Shown here: piece after piece, positions 1 through 9,635 of the stretch | Layout of the letters: every line of letters begins with the position of its first letter | Position numbering within the stretch: position 1 is the first letter of the stretch | DNA from: Larix sibirica | Lineage: Eukaryota; Streptophyta; Pinopsida; Pinales; Pinaceae | Direction: 5' to 3' | Length of the DNA stretch: 16,566 nt | Assembly (NCBI GenBank): GCA_004151065.3 | Contig: NWUY0300025502.1 | Coordinates: 51,750 to 68,315, forward strand | The notes under the pieces: model-generated | Database searches by the model: none | The model's input: the letters and a program-made list of their open reading frames with translations, nothing else | What the model was told of the DNA's origin: nothing | Position numbers and translations under genes: made by a program

Positions 1-37
1 TAGATACGAGTTTAAGATGGATCTATACTGGTTTTAC
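1..37 (+). mobile_element. Short fragment matching the pre-gag leader of the internal gypsy element
   Basis: Bases 11-37 match 6705-6731 at 26 of 27 positions, and the weaker match reaches back to the TAGAT at 1-5 (compare 6696-6700). In the gypsy element this stretch lies just upstream of the gag-like reading frame. The match stops at about position 37. The window edge therefore probably clips a second, truncated gypsy relative to the left. Nothing coding is visible here. Confidence 0.45.
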
Positions 38-531
38 AAGCAATACCTCTTTCATCATAATCTTTGTATATAATGATAAAGATATAAATGCTCAAACTTG
101 GTAATAAGTTTTCTTCTAGAACAAAACACAAAAATTCATTTGGTCAACTAAATTATAATGATTTGAAAAAATCACAAATACATTGGTCTTAACAATACCA
201 CCATCTTCTACCTTTCCATTAATTTTTTATAAGCATTGGGTTACTTGCCTCACATTTTTTCCTGTTATATAAACAAATATTCATTATTTACCTTTTTGTG
301 CTATGTGCTTTAGCTAAAAGGAGTGGACAAGATTTCCAATATGTTTAATCGACAAACAAAGTGAGATGGTGCTTAAATGATATATTATCTCTCTTAATTG
401 GGAAGTTGATCGAAATCAGTAGTTTAGTGTGCTATTAGTGCTAATAACAATAAGGTTATTTGTCAATGTCTCAATGATTACATTATCCACACATTTTGGA
501 TATCGACTTCACTTCATTTCGTACAGCTTAC

Positions 532-554
532 ATAACATATGAAACATATGTTAT
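532..554. repeat. Short perfect inverted repeat beside the minisatellite
   Basis: Ten-base arms (ATAACATATG at 532-541 and its complement at 545-554) are separated by three A residues. The repeat ends four bases before the 53-base tandem array starts. It could form a small cruciform or simply be AT-rich chance; no function is implied. Confidence 0.5.
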
Positions 555-557
555 CTA

Positions 558-826
558 GTCAATAAGTTATCAGAAGCACTACAAACCATAACTTTGTAGT
601 AAAATTTGAGGTCAGCAAGTTATCAAAAGAACTGCAAACCAGAACTTTATATTAAAATAGTAAAATTTACGAGTAAACGCTCAATTTTCCACAAACCAAA
701 ACTTCGTAGTCAAATTTATAGTCAATACGTTATCAAAATCACTACAAACCAGAACTTCGTAGTCAAATTTATAGTCAATACGGTATCAAAAGCACTACAA
801 ACCAGAACTTCGTAGTCAAATTTATA
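558..826. repeat. Minisatellite: five tandem units of about 53 bases
   Basis: Units lie at 558-610, 611-670 (carries an extra seven or so bases), 671-720 (diverged first half), 721-773 and 774-826. The last two are nearly identical. Each typical unit begins GTCAATA, then has TATCAAAA, ACTACAAACCAGAACTTCG and ends AGTCAAATTTATA. Within a unit, ACTAC and GTAGT can pair around a 13-base loop, so each unit is a potential hairpin. The divergence gradient, older units left and homogeneous units right, suggests recent expansion at the right end. The open frame through the array is an artefact of the repeat. Confidence 0.85.
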
Positions 827-2390
827 GGCGAACACTCACTTTTATTGAAATATTTCTTCCATAATTTGTGCAAGCATGTTTAGTCTTTTGACTTGCATGT
901 TGTAACCCTAAGCCAAACTGATATTGACAAACTGGTATTTTATCTACAAACATAAATCGGGATATGAAAAAGACTCATACAGGTGGCTCCCCAACCTAGC
1001 AGAGAACCCTTATGTTTTTCATATCCCTGGCTATAGTTTTATTTACATAATATGAATAGTAAGATGACTCTGAACTTCCCCGAGGCTACTATGGATAGGA
1101 ACCATTAGCATGAGTATCCAAAATACTTTTTAAGAACTGAAGTCAAGCTACCACAATGTCAAGACTGATGTACATGGAAGAGGAATATTTTTTTATCATT
1201 TATATATTTAGATCCAAGAGATATTTAATTAACAAATGATAAATATACAACATCAAAACTGATATTCTCCACATTTCTCACCCATTATTTGCATGTAATA
1301 TTCACTATTTGCATCACAATTAACAAGCACTCCGGCAGCTCAACCAGCGTTCGATATACATTTTTTGTCCTATAACAACATTTTTGTCATCCATCATGGA
1401 TACAGTATCAAATTCCTTTGGAAGAGATTCCAATGAAAAGGTAGCTAAAACTCGTACATTTCGTCACAACCATAAGCTTTTCATGGTAGTCAGATGCAAA
1501 CTGCAAATAACACAGCACCATAAGATATCCCTCGTACACAGAAATATTCAGAGGCAAAAGAGAACTGGTTCAAGTGATTTTTGACCATCATGGAAAGAAG
1601 TATAATAGAACTAAAGACCCATGCAATTTCACTATTTTGCATTTAACTAGCTTTTCTTGTGAAGTTTAATGATTTATTGCGTGTTGAGTCCACCTCATTC
1701 ACCATAAACCTGGTCTACAAAAGCTAAGTGAAAAAGACACAAGGTGTGGTTGCCTAGCATTTAAAATTCAACATGTTCAAGCTACAAGTTAAAAGCACAA
1801 CTTGGCAGAAGAGTTGCAGGCTATCATAATTTTATAACCACGAGTCTTTTGTAACCAGTCCCTCCCAAATTCACATTAGCCCCTGCTAATGGCAGATACA
1901 ATACAAAATCGATATAGCCAGTTATATATTATCACTGGCAAATTGAAAGATGGTAATTGATGGTATTGAAGCTTCATCAACAAAAGCTAAATCATAGTAC
2001 TAAGCTGTGATGACCATGCAACCAGTTACCATCATTTTGCAATGAAATGATCATGGCACTAATATATAAAGGTCTTTCCCAGCTGATGTCAGGACTGGCA
2101 CAAAAACATCTTTAACCAGTTTTTCCTTACACTGCACCATACACTTGACTACACATAGTCCTGCCTGTCCTCTATCAAAACACTGCGGGGTAAATAATGG
2201 GAGCAACAATCATACTGCTTCATTGCAGGTGCTGAATTAATTCCTCTACTTCGGTCTTCTGGAATTCTACCTAACATCTACAACCAAGCATCGTACAAAG
2301 TATGACAATCCATTTCATAGGTGATAGCCAGCTTCTATATACTGGCCGCCTCTTTAAACATCCAGTTGTCCACACTTTGTATCTAGAAGA
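827..2390. other. Intergenic AT-rich DNA with no recognisable gene
   Basis: I see no conserved protein motif, tRNA, rRNA or transposon domain on either strand. A short open frame near 1384-1584 has no recognisable family or codon character. This is probably DNA downstream of the NYN gene. Minus-strand AATAAA words occur here (for example at 1678-1673), but I cannot tie them to a transcript. Confidence 0.5.
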
Positions 2391-2403
2391 TCAGTGCAAA
2401 AAT

Positions 2404-3040
2404 TTTATTTTCACTGTTATAATGTTGCAGATCCCAGATATTCCAGACAGTTGAAAAGCCAGATTTATGGCTCCAATAGTCAATCTCCAAGAACATCCCA
2501 AGCAATAATACCTTAGAACTCTCTGGTTAAGTCTTACACCATTCTCAAATGCTATTGAAGACAAGGTAATTTGTCTAACTGCACTCTATTTGGTGATCTG
2601 TTTAAAGGAACTACAAGCTATAAAATGAACAAGTACATTGCAAGAAATGCACACAAGTTAAACTAACCAAAGCCATGCTTTGGGCTCTGGATTAAAATAT
2701 GCAAGGATGGCATAATCTTGATACATAGAACCCATCCATCGATCACCCTGATGTATACCAGCCACTGTCCAGAGCACTGTGCCTCTGGGTAAGAAAAGGA
2801 ATTTGTCAATACTTCTACAATACCAACTTATAACTGAATAGTGAATTCCTTAGCTTGGGCCTATCAGAATAATAATCCAAGCATCCTGCATAAATGTTGA
2901 ACATCCTACATATATACCAGCATACCACTATGCAGTGTATTTACATCTATTATATATAAATGTAGAACATATACTTCTGTATTTCATATGCCTGCAATGT
3001 AAAACGATTCCCAGGATTCATGCTTGTGGTCCAAGATCTG
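2404..3040 (-). other. Probable 3' untranslated region of the NYN gene, with candidate poly(A) signal
   Basis: This stretch follows the TGA stop at 3043-3041 in the minus direction. It has no conserved coding potential. A perfect minus-strand AATAAA at 2409-2404, in a T-rich downstream context, is a reasonable poly(A) signal, giving a UTR of about 640 bases. Plant signals are loose, so the end could be earlier or later, and the UTR could contain an intron. Confidence 0.35.
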
Positions 3041-3203
3041 TCACTGGGGTCTATTGTAAGTTGTAATAGATAAGGGCTGCCACCCTGACTGATGATGGGA
3101 TAGCCACCGTCTATTATCTACTGCTAGCTGCAGCATGTGTATAATTTCTCCTAGTTTAAGATTTTTCAAACAATATGACTTCAACATTAAAGCTGCATGA
3201 TAC
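3041..3203 (-). CDS. NYN-domain protein, last coding exon
   Basis: This exon encodes the C-terminal 53 residues of the NYN protein. It starts at G3203, right after a TGAACAG acceptor, and the first base completes the Arg codon split from the previous exon. The peptide runs RYHAALMLKSYCLKNL, then LGEIIHMLQLAVDNRRW, then HHQSGWQPL. This matches the conserved end of the plant NYN 'putative endonuclease or glycosyl hydrolase' family, where an R-Y-x-A-A-L-x-L-K block and an S-G-W-Q-P block are characteristic. Translation ends at TGA 3043-3041, a few residues after the GWQP block, as usual for the family. An in-frame ATG at 3226 lies in the intron and is not the start. Confidence 0.85.
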
Positions 3204-3359
3204 CTGTTCACACAATGAATAATCATATTTTAATATTTCAATGCACTTTCAACTTTAAATAACAGGTGAAACCAAAATTTAAAATAGTACAATCAACTAT
3301 AAAAGTACAAGGGTTAACTAATCAGTTTGCAAGCTTAATGGTAAAAAAATTAGACTTAC
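3204..3359 (-). other. Short spliceosomal intron of the NYN gene
   Basis: The donor is GTAAGT at 3359-3354 and the acceptor AG at 3205-3204, 156 bases in all, in phase 2. The donor overlaps the TAA that would otherwise end the large exon, and removing the intron joins two halves of a conserved family block (SER-R-YHAAL). That reading-frame continuity is the main evidence for the junction. Confidence 0.88.
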
Positions 3360-5064
3360 CGCCTCTCAGATTTCATCATTGAGTCCCGCCCTTCAAAACT
3401 AGAGAGATATTTATGAAATTCCTCCCAGGTTTTCTTTGGATAGTTATCATGCATATTACAAGGATCCACACATTTCCAAAGAGTAGTAGCACGTGGAAGA
3501 TATAATGGGGATGCTCCCCCAGCCCTCATAACTACTATTTCTTTTTGCTCAACAGCCTTCCCCAACAACTCACAGATGTTGAAATTAGAAATATGCATCT
3601 CTCCATATTTAATGCAATCTTCAATATTACCTTCTGAAGGTATCATCATATTATGTTTCAGTGTCTCTATCGCCTGCAAAATAATCCTTACTTGAGACCC
3701 AGTATCACTGTGCTCCGGAGGTAGTAGCCATCTTCCTATGGGATGCACCTGAGCAGAGGTGTTTGGATTTAAATTTCCTGGATAAGTAGGTTTCTGTTCT
3801 GGAGGAATTGTTTGATGCATTTGATTTGAAACGTAACGTCCAGCTTGTACATTATAATTTTGTTGCAAAACATTAGTCCACGAGTCAAAAGAGATGGTTG
3901 TCCTTGATACAGGTATTTTATCCATAGTTAAACTACTTGTAACAGGCGGATGAAGATTTGGCCTTGGACTACGAAAAATATCTGACCTCACTTCAGGACG
4001 AAATGAATTTCCTTCAGCTCCATAACTTTTCCCGCATGGAGGAAATGACCTGAATGTCATAGATGGCTTGCTCGAAGAATTGGGATCAGTTGGAATCTGA
4101 TTACCATTATTATTGTCAACATTCATAGAGCACTGTAAAGAGGATATAGGCCCCATAGGATTAGAAATTTCACTAGAACGTGAATGCACTGGAAAGTTAC
4201 CTTCAGATGTTATGACAGGAAGTTTCATTCCTGAAAAATGAATTGAGTTACCAGGCTGTGCCTGCCCATTTGGATGCCCTGTCACTGATTTATGGTTATG
4301 TAAAGAGGACAAGGATCCCATAGCATTAGAATTTCCCAATGCACTAGCATGTGAATTGGATCGAAAGTTGACCTCAGATGTTATGACAGGAGCTTTCAAT
4401 CCTGGAAAGCGTATATGGTTATTTGAAGAGGATAAAGGTCCCATAGCATTAGAATTTCCAAATGCACTAGCATGTAAATGAGATGGAAAGCTAAGTTCAG
4501 ATGTTACACCAGGAGGTTTTGTTCCTGGAAAGCGCATTGAGATACCATGCTGTTCTTGCCCATTTGGATGCCCTGCGACTGGTATATGATTAGATAATTT
4601 TGGTTGAAACTGAGCAGCTTCCTGAAAGTTAGATTCCATAGAATGACAAGTTGTGTTGCTTGTAGACACTCCTGGCATGCCCTGAGAAACTGCAGATTTG
4701 AAATTTAGTTCCGAGAATGAGTGCATTTTCTCCAAGGGTTCTGTTTCTGGAACACTTTCTGAAATATTAGAATTAGCTTTTTTCTCTATTTGTTCAGAGT
4801 CCTGCAGAGAATTTTGTAGAGCCGGCTCACCCCTTGCTAAATTTGCCCAAAGCCAAATACTTTTCGCTGCTCCAATAAGAGGAGCAGATACATGTTGAGC
4901 AGGACGTGCCAACAGGACATTGTACCTCCTCAGTCGGAGTTGATGAAGTGCATTAGAAAAATCACGGTCTCCAGAAATAAGCATATAATTTGCTGGTGCA
5001 GGATTGTCTACTGCCCAGAACAACATGTCAACTAAAATTTTTTTATCACTTGCATCCTTAACAC
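3360..5064 (-). CDS. Plant NYN-domain (PIN-like, MARF1-related) protein, large internal exon
   Basis: The exon starts at 5064 after a GATACAG acceptor; its first two bases complete a split Gly codon, so the ATG at 5026 is internal. It begins VKDASDKKILVDML, then NPAPANYMLISGDRDFSNAL and RRYNVLLARP. This is the C-terminal half of a NYN domain, a PIN-like metal-dependent RNase fold, with the conserved acidic residues of the DASD and SGDRDF motifs present. Counting from the internal ATG, residues about 70-440 are a Ser/Pro/Asn-rich, probably disordered linker with a three-fold repeat at 147-296. Residues about 445-556 (QVRIILQAIETLK to TLWKCVDP and beyond) are the family's conserved C-terminal region, perhaps winged-helix. 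MARF1 relatives act in RNA turnover, but the plant members' substrates are not known to me. There are no stops or frameshifts, so the exon looks functional. The N-terminal half of the NYN domain must come from exons further upstream. Confidence 0.9.
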
Positions 5065-5849
5065 CTGTATCATATCATGAAAATAAAGTGAACAAATGAC
5101 CATGGAGCCTAATGCATCATACCTATTTACTCTCAAAATGCTAAAAAGAAAACATAATCATAGTGGACCATTTGACAATAAACACTTTCCACATAAGCAA
5201 ATCGAATGAAACAAGTGCGTCATCATCAAATTATACAGGAAAACAATTTAAAAAACGATAAGAATTCCAAAGCAGAGATATCAGACTCAGACTTGGCTAG
5301 CCTGGGACTCGGCAAAACTAGGTTCAAGACATGGCAAATAGAAAAAAAAAACTCAAAATACAGTAAATTTTGTGCATTCTGAGTCTCAGCAATAGCATAG
5401 TCTGAGACAAGTCTAGTGAGTTTTAGCTGAGTTTGAGCCAAGTCTGAGCTGAGTTTGAGACAAGTCCAAGCCGACTCTGCCCAAGTCCCAAGTCTCAGGC
5501 CGAGTATGAGCAAAGTACTCAGCTTCATTGTGACTTGCAAAGACTCGTGGGGACTCACAAGTCTCGCATCAGTCGAACTTCACTGCTTTGAAGTCCTTTC
5601 TGCGACAATAACACCCCATTTCAATGTGCAAAAACCAATGTTCCCCCAAGTTTTCGGGACGCGGGAGCGNNAACCCTAGGGAACGCGTCCCCGTGTAACA
5701 CTGGCAAAAACATATTTTAAAAGCCAATTTTAGCCCAAGATAAAGCACTATTGTGCATGAATATTACAATTCTAAAAACTTTTCCCAAAAAAGAAAAGTA
5801 CAGAGGATGCCAATTTCAAAAAGAAAAATTCCTCAAGAAAACAATCTGT
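5065..5849. other. Intron sequence of the NYN gene with degenerate AAGTC/GAGTC repeats
   Basis: This is the 3' end of the intron upstream of the large exon. From about 5280 to 5580 short words such as AAGTCTGAG, GAGTTTGAG and GACTCGG recur in both orientations, making open frames that are not genes. At 5650-5695 there is a GC-rich patch (GGGACGCGGGAGCG, then two Ns at 5670-5671, then AACGCGTCCCC) that could fold back on itself. It resembles a worn non-autonomous repeat, but I recognise no family and cannot define its ends. Confidence 0.5.
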
Positions 5850-5862
5850 AACAAGGCAACTC
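5850..5862. repeat. Left target-site duplication of the LINE-type retrocopy
   Basis: AACAAGGCAACTC is repeated perfectly at 13566-13578, directly after the poly-A tail. The thirteen-base length suits target-primed reverse transcription; the first two As may belong to the poly-A. Confidence 0.85.
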
Positions 5863-5934
5863 AACAGGCGTCGGAAGTATAATCTCCAGGTGAATCACAG
5901 TGTCCACAAGAATGGAAGAGCTGTGCAAGGCTTG

Positions 5935-5958
5935 CGGCTAGGGTTTCTGCCCTAGCCG
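5935..5958 (+). repeat. Nine-base hairpin in the leader of the LINE-type element
   Basis: CGGCTAGGG (5935-5943) pairs perfectly with CCCTAGCCG (5950-5958) around a TTTCTG loop. It lies 62 bases upstream of the ORF1 start codon at 6021. A GC-rich leader hairpin could affect translation, but this is only a structural observation. Confidence 0.6.
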
Positions 5959-6020
5959 TCTCCATCTCCTGTTCGAAGGACTCTCGCCCGAGCTGGAGAC
6001 CTCAAGCAACATGCAGGACG

Positions 6021-6478
6021 ATGGATTCTGCTCCCTCTTTTGCAGATCTGGTGAAAGTAGCGACCACAGCTCCAAGATGCCCTCCATCTCGCTTTGTAAA
6101 AAGGGCAGATGAAATCCCATCTCTAGATCTTTCTCCCAAGTCAGGGAACAGAGCCCTCCTCCATGAGAACACTCTGGTTGGGAAATTTACTGGTCTATGG
6201 CCCAGTTGCCACGCGATGAGTGAATGGGTTCACGAGCACTGGACTCCAAAGACTCAAAATCCCCAGTCTATTGACTCTTGTGGGCAAGGTTTCTTTATGT
6301 TTCTATTGAGCTGCAAGGAGGAGAAAGACAAGATTTTCACATCTGGTCCATACTTTATGGATTCCAAAGGCATGTTTCTTGCCCACTGGTCTCTAGATTT
6401 TGACCCAAAAATGGAGCTAACCACAGTTCCTGTATGGGTCAGATTACCTAATCTACCCATGTTCCTATGGGAAAAGAC
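6021..6478 (+). pseudogene. LINE ORF1-like protein, N-terminal half (DUF4283), broken by insertion
   Basis: The frame opens at ATG 6021 with MDSAPSFADLVKVA, a start typical of plant L1 ORF1 proteins. From residue about 45 it shows a DUF4283 domain: NTLVGKFTGLWPS, then MSEWVHEHW, GQGFFMFLLSCKEEKDKIF, a GPYFMDSKGMFLAHW block, and VPVWVRLPNLPMFLWEK. DUF4283 is typical of plant L1-type ORF1, where it probably helps bind RNA. The family sequence stops after FLWEK, where the inserted element begins; the remaining codons to 6512 come from that element. The second half resumes at about 12572. The joined halves would be out of frame by one base, so an indel also hit this copy. Confidence 0.8.
6470..6478. 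repeat. Left target-site duplication of the E-gypsy-E insertion
   Basis: GGAAAAGAC here recurs at 12563-12571. The first G could instead belong to the element's terminal repeat, leaving eight bases. Eight bases is the hAT length and nine the Mutator length. It falls inside ORF1 and marks the breakpoint precisely. Confidence 0.7.
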
Positions 6479-6603
6479 CTTAGTCACCACGTTTGGCGAA
6501 TTTCGACCTTGAAATTTGAAATTCAACGAACTTCAACCAAATTCAAACTTGAAGCCGAATTTCAAAGTCGAACTTCAAGCTAAACTTCAAGTCAAATTCA
6601 AAC
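6479..6603. mobile_element. Element E, left partial copy
   Basis: It begins CTTAGTCACCACGTTTGGCG and continues with many GAACTTCAA and TTCGAACTTGAA words. It matches 12129-12250 in the same orientation at roughly 90 percent identity (my estimate by eye). The match fades near 6600, next to an ambiguous base N at 6604, so only the first 120 or so bases of E are present. No protein is encoded; this is a non-autonomous element. Confidence 0.65.
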
Positions 6604-6736
6604 NCTACACAAATTAGATAAATTAAAAAGCTTCCTCAGTATTGCACTCTAAAAGGGTTTGCACCTCGAGAGATTTGATCCCTCTCGGCGCTTGGTAGAT
6701 CCCCTTTAAGATGGATCTATGCTGGTTTTACTCAAG

Positions 6737-7490
6737 GTTGACATTAAGAGGGTTGATGGTACATATGGGGAGACTTGGTTAGCCCAATTGGAAGAATATA
6801 TTCTTCAACACCAAATTCCCATGAATAAGATGTTACCCCTCCTTTCCTTGCACCTTGATGCTCAACCATTACAATGGTATCAATGGTGGTAAACAAAGAA
6901 TTCTTTCAATGTGTTCTATGCTTGGGAAAATTTGTTGAAGAACTCATGACCTAGTATGATAATGTGTGGGAAAATGATTATCTTAGTTAGCTCACCAAAG
7001 TGTGGCATGGGAACTATCCAAGACTACATGCTCCAACACTAGAAACTAGCTACCTACCCATGTGACTCTTTTTTTGGTCTTTTTTCCAAACAATCCTTTG
7101 TTGGGCACACCTACCTTTGCTAGCCTTTGTTGGGAGCTACTGGTCTCAATGTCAATAAGCTTTTGAGCTTTATATTGGAGGGATTTGCAAAGACATCCAA
7201 CATGATGTTAAATGCATTAGCTTCTGGACATCTTTATAACAATCACAGTGGCTCAATAGATTGAGGCCAAAAATCTCATTGTTCATTGACCCCCATACTC
7301 TCTTATTGATAAAGGTAACACTTATAGGGTTTCTTTTACACCTTCCATAGTCAAAATTACTCATAAAGAAGAAGAACATCATGCTAATGATCTTTGTTTT
7401 TAGTGTAACAATAAGTGGTAAAAAATAATCCGACCTCTTCATTCTTAAGTTAACCATGAAGAGGAACAAGACCAATCAATTCTAGTAGTG
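6737..7490 (+). pseudogene. Gypsy gag remnant with worn zinc knuckle
   Basis: The frame from 6737 reads VDIKRVDGTYGETWLAQLEE, then YILQHQIPMNKMLPLLSLHL and LQWYQWW before a TAA at 6890. This is the usual plant gypsy gag core (F/V-DGT..W...E.Y...H.IP..., LQWYQW). Weaker gag-like sequence follows in shifting frames. Near 7390 the peptide DLCF-stop-CNNKW is what remains of the C-x2-C zinc knuckle. The capsid-like gag would package element RNA; this copy cannot encode it. Confidence 0.7.
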
Positions 7491-7529
7491 CAATCATTGG
7501 AACTTGTTGAGGTAATAAGACCAATTGAA

Positions 7530-7665
7530 TTGGAGGCCTACATAGTGTCTTGGCATACTTTAGCTTTTGTTGCCACCCCACAGAGATTGCAAGTGGAAGG
7601 TCACATTAAGAAGTAGAGAGTTATGGTTCTCATCAATTTTAGAAGCACCCTCTTAGCTCCTGAAA
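7530..7665 (+). pseudogene. Gypsy aspartic protease remnant, active site destroyed
   Basis: The peptide AFVATPQRLQVEGHIKK, then a stop, then RVMVLINFRSTLLAP aligns with the usual plant gypsy protease entry, where ATPQ..K..G.IKK precedes the active-site D-S/T-G. Here the active-site block reads I-N-F-R-S-T, so the catalytic Asp is Asn and the following residues are changed. The region 7666-8400 that should lead into RT is too eroded to assign. Confidence 0.6.
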
Positions 7666-8514
7666 TTGCACCTTGATATATCCTTATGCTAACTTCCAAC
7701 TTTGTAGTTACAAATTTACAATTTGGCCACACATGCATGCCATTTCTTTAGTGGCGCTACAAGTTTTGGATGGGTACATGTACCATTTGCATGTGATATT
7801 TGGTACTTAAGATATAGTTCTCAAGGCATGTAGGATTGATAGGGAAATTTCTAGGTGGATGTGGAGCTTCCTATCAATGTGCACACAACATGCATCCAAT
7901 CTTGTGGCATTGCAATTTTTAGCAGTGGCAGTATAGTACTTACATATAAGGTTTGACAACATATCCTTGTTCCTTTGTATCATAAGAGTCTAATTGGCTT
8001 ATTTTTAGTGACATGCATGAGGTTTCTACTTCTAGTAGTGCTTAATTTTAGGCATTGCTATTTTAGCAAATGTTACCATCATATTTATTTTTTGACATTT
8101 TGAGGATGGTTGGTGAACTTACTATAGGGTTGGGTTACACCACCCGAGGAGATTCCATTTTCAGTTCTATCTAGCTCATTGATTCAAGCAAGGAAGATTG
8201 ATAATATTTGAAGTTAAGTTTTATGTTATCTAGTGTAGTTCAATTAGTTATTAAGGGCAAAAGAGGGCACTCCATTTGGAGGTTATTTTGAGTTATCTTA
8301 TCTATCCATCATGCATTTTTTTAGGGGAGAACTAGGGCACAACACTCGAGCACTATCTTAGGTGGATTCCCTTCGTTATTACAAGCAAATGTCTCCATCT
8401 CCTCTAGTTGATTAGTGTACCCTATCCATAGGGTTTTGATGCAACAATTGAGTGTTTGTTCGAGAGTGTTCTCCCATCACTTCTCTCCTATCCTAGGACA
8501 AGTAGGGTGCATCA

Positions 8515-8990
8515 CTCATGACATGAATGAAGAAGGTGAACTTACTTATAGAGGTATATTCTCATATTTTTTTGATGATGCTCTAATTTACGGTAAGCAA
8601 GTCCTACTCAACCACATTTCACATTTAGATGATGTTATTCAAATCTTAGAAGATAATCAATTCTATTCCAAAAAATCTAAATGTTTTTTTGGTTAGCAAG
8701 AAGTTGAATACTTGAGGCATGTCTTTTCTAAAGAAGTGTTTGACGTTGATCCACAAGAGATTCGAGTCATTACACCATGGCCCATTCCTTAGAATGCTAC
8801 AAGGTTAAGAGGCTTCTTAGGCTTACTAGTTACTACAAAAGGTGTATTTGCAAATATGCCAAGATTTTAGTACCGAATTCAATTCTTCTAAAAAGAAATT
8901 CATTTAAGTGGTTTGATGAGGCCACTCATTGTTTTCTAGCCCAAAAGGGAGCTATACTACACACATTCTTAGGCAACTCTAAATTTAAGT
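8515..8990 (+). pseudogene. Gypsy reverse transcriptase remnant (palm end and connection)
   Basis: The block YFFDDALIYGK (about 8569-8601) is the catalytic Y/F-x-D-D box. It is followed by NHISHLDDVIQILEDNQFYS and KKSKCFFG, then a TAG. The same frame continues QEVEYL, VDPQEIRVITPWPIP and a second stop. A one-base shift then leads to LTSYYKR and the SFKWFDEATHCF block. These are the canonical post-active-site RT and connection motifs of plant gypsy elements. Most of the finger and early palm region upstream of 8500 is missing or unrecognisable. Confidence 0.82.
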
Positions 8991-9330
8991 AAGGTGTTCA
9001 TTGAATGTGATACTACAGGAACAAGATTTTGTGTGTCTAGTCTTGTTATAGGCGGGTAAGTCCTTTGAAAAGTAAGCACTTGAAATGTAGAGATCTTGGA
9101 AACTACTAACCATCTTGCATTTAGTAAAGGAATGGCATCAAAATCTCCTAGGAAGGCATGCAAGGTTAAGATTGATCATGTTGGCCTTGAATATCTTTTG
9201 GACAATGAATCTCTTTTGCAGAGCAATGCAAGTAGACAAAGAAAATGCAAGGTTATGATTTTAAGGTAATCTACAAAAAGAGAAAGGACAACATGACAGT
9301 ACACCCCATGTGTATACCATATTTTCCTTC
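8991..9330 (+). pseudogene. Gypsy RNase H remnant
   Basis: FIECDTTGT, just after 8995, is the first catalytic Asp region (E/D-C-D-A-S-G in intact elements). Near 9165 the block KVKIDHVGLEYLLDNESLL matches the K-T-D-H...L-K-Y-F-L block, with the Asp kept. Stops separate the blocks. The region closes near 9290 with a worn IYKKRKGxDN-like end. In intact elements this domain removes RNA from the RNA:DNA hybrid. Confidence 0.72.
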
Positions 9331-9419
9331 TCGTTGAGATGGATAGATTCATAGAAGTAGTCAAGAACAAGTGGTGTTGACTCATCCACATAACAGTTGA
9401 TACACCAACTTTAAGATGG

Positions 9420-9592
9420 TTTCAACCCTACAGAACATTATACTTGGAAAGTACACATTTTTTATGTATAAAAAATGTACATAAAAAATGTATTTTATTG
9501 TGCCCAAATTCTAGTTTCAAGCAAAAAATGTTATTTGAATTGCATGCCTCACATACGACAAGCATTTTGGCTTTTTGAAAACATATACTAGA
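9420..9592 (+). pseudogene. Gypsy integrase zinc-finger region, left half
   Basis: After the RNase H, the peptide FELHASHTTSILAF (about 9535-9575) matches the E-L-H-x-S-H...G-H-x-G-F block that opens the HHCC integrase zinc finger, followed by a worn K-T-Y block. The match stops at about 9592, where the Penelope-like element begins. The Cys half of the finger is on the other side at 11170-11190. Confidence 0.7.
9455..9491. repeat. Tight A/T palindrome with an extra copy of one arm
   Basis: ACATTTTTTAT (9455-9465) is followed two bases later by its exact complement (9468-9478), and the complementary arm is repeated at 9481-9491. It lies inside the gypsy integrase region and looks like replication slippage with template switching. 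Confidence 0.6.
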
Positions 9593-9635
9593 TATTATGA
9601 CTAATATTTTGGATATTACATTGTGTCAGAGTTTT

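Noticed and set aside
606-815. Open frame across the 53-base repeats
   Set aside because: The frame is a by-product of the tandem repeat; codon content follows the repeat, not a protein.
558-826. CRISPR-like array
   Set aside because: Units are directly adjacent with no unique spacers, and the context is plant nuclear DNA.
1384-1584. Plus-strand 66-codon open frame
   Set aside because: No recognisable motif, no splice or promoter context, and a length expected by chance.
4698-4898. Plus-strand open frame opposite the NYN exon
   Set aside because: It is a shadow of the strongly supported minus-strand coding exon and has no family resemblance.
5226-5558. Minus-strand 110-codon frame as the missing upstream NYN exon
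   Set aside because: It is made of repeated AAGTC/GAGTC words and shows none of the NYN N-terminal motifs.
6254-6526. Minus-strand open frame of 90 codons
   Set aside because: It is antisense to the DUF4283 domain and has no own motif.
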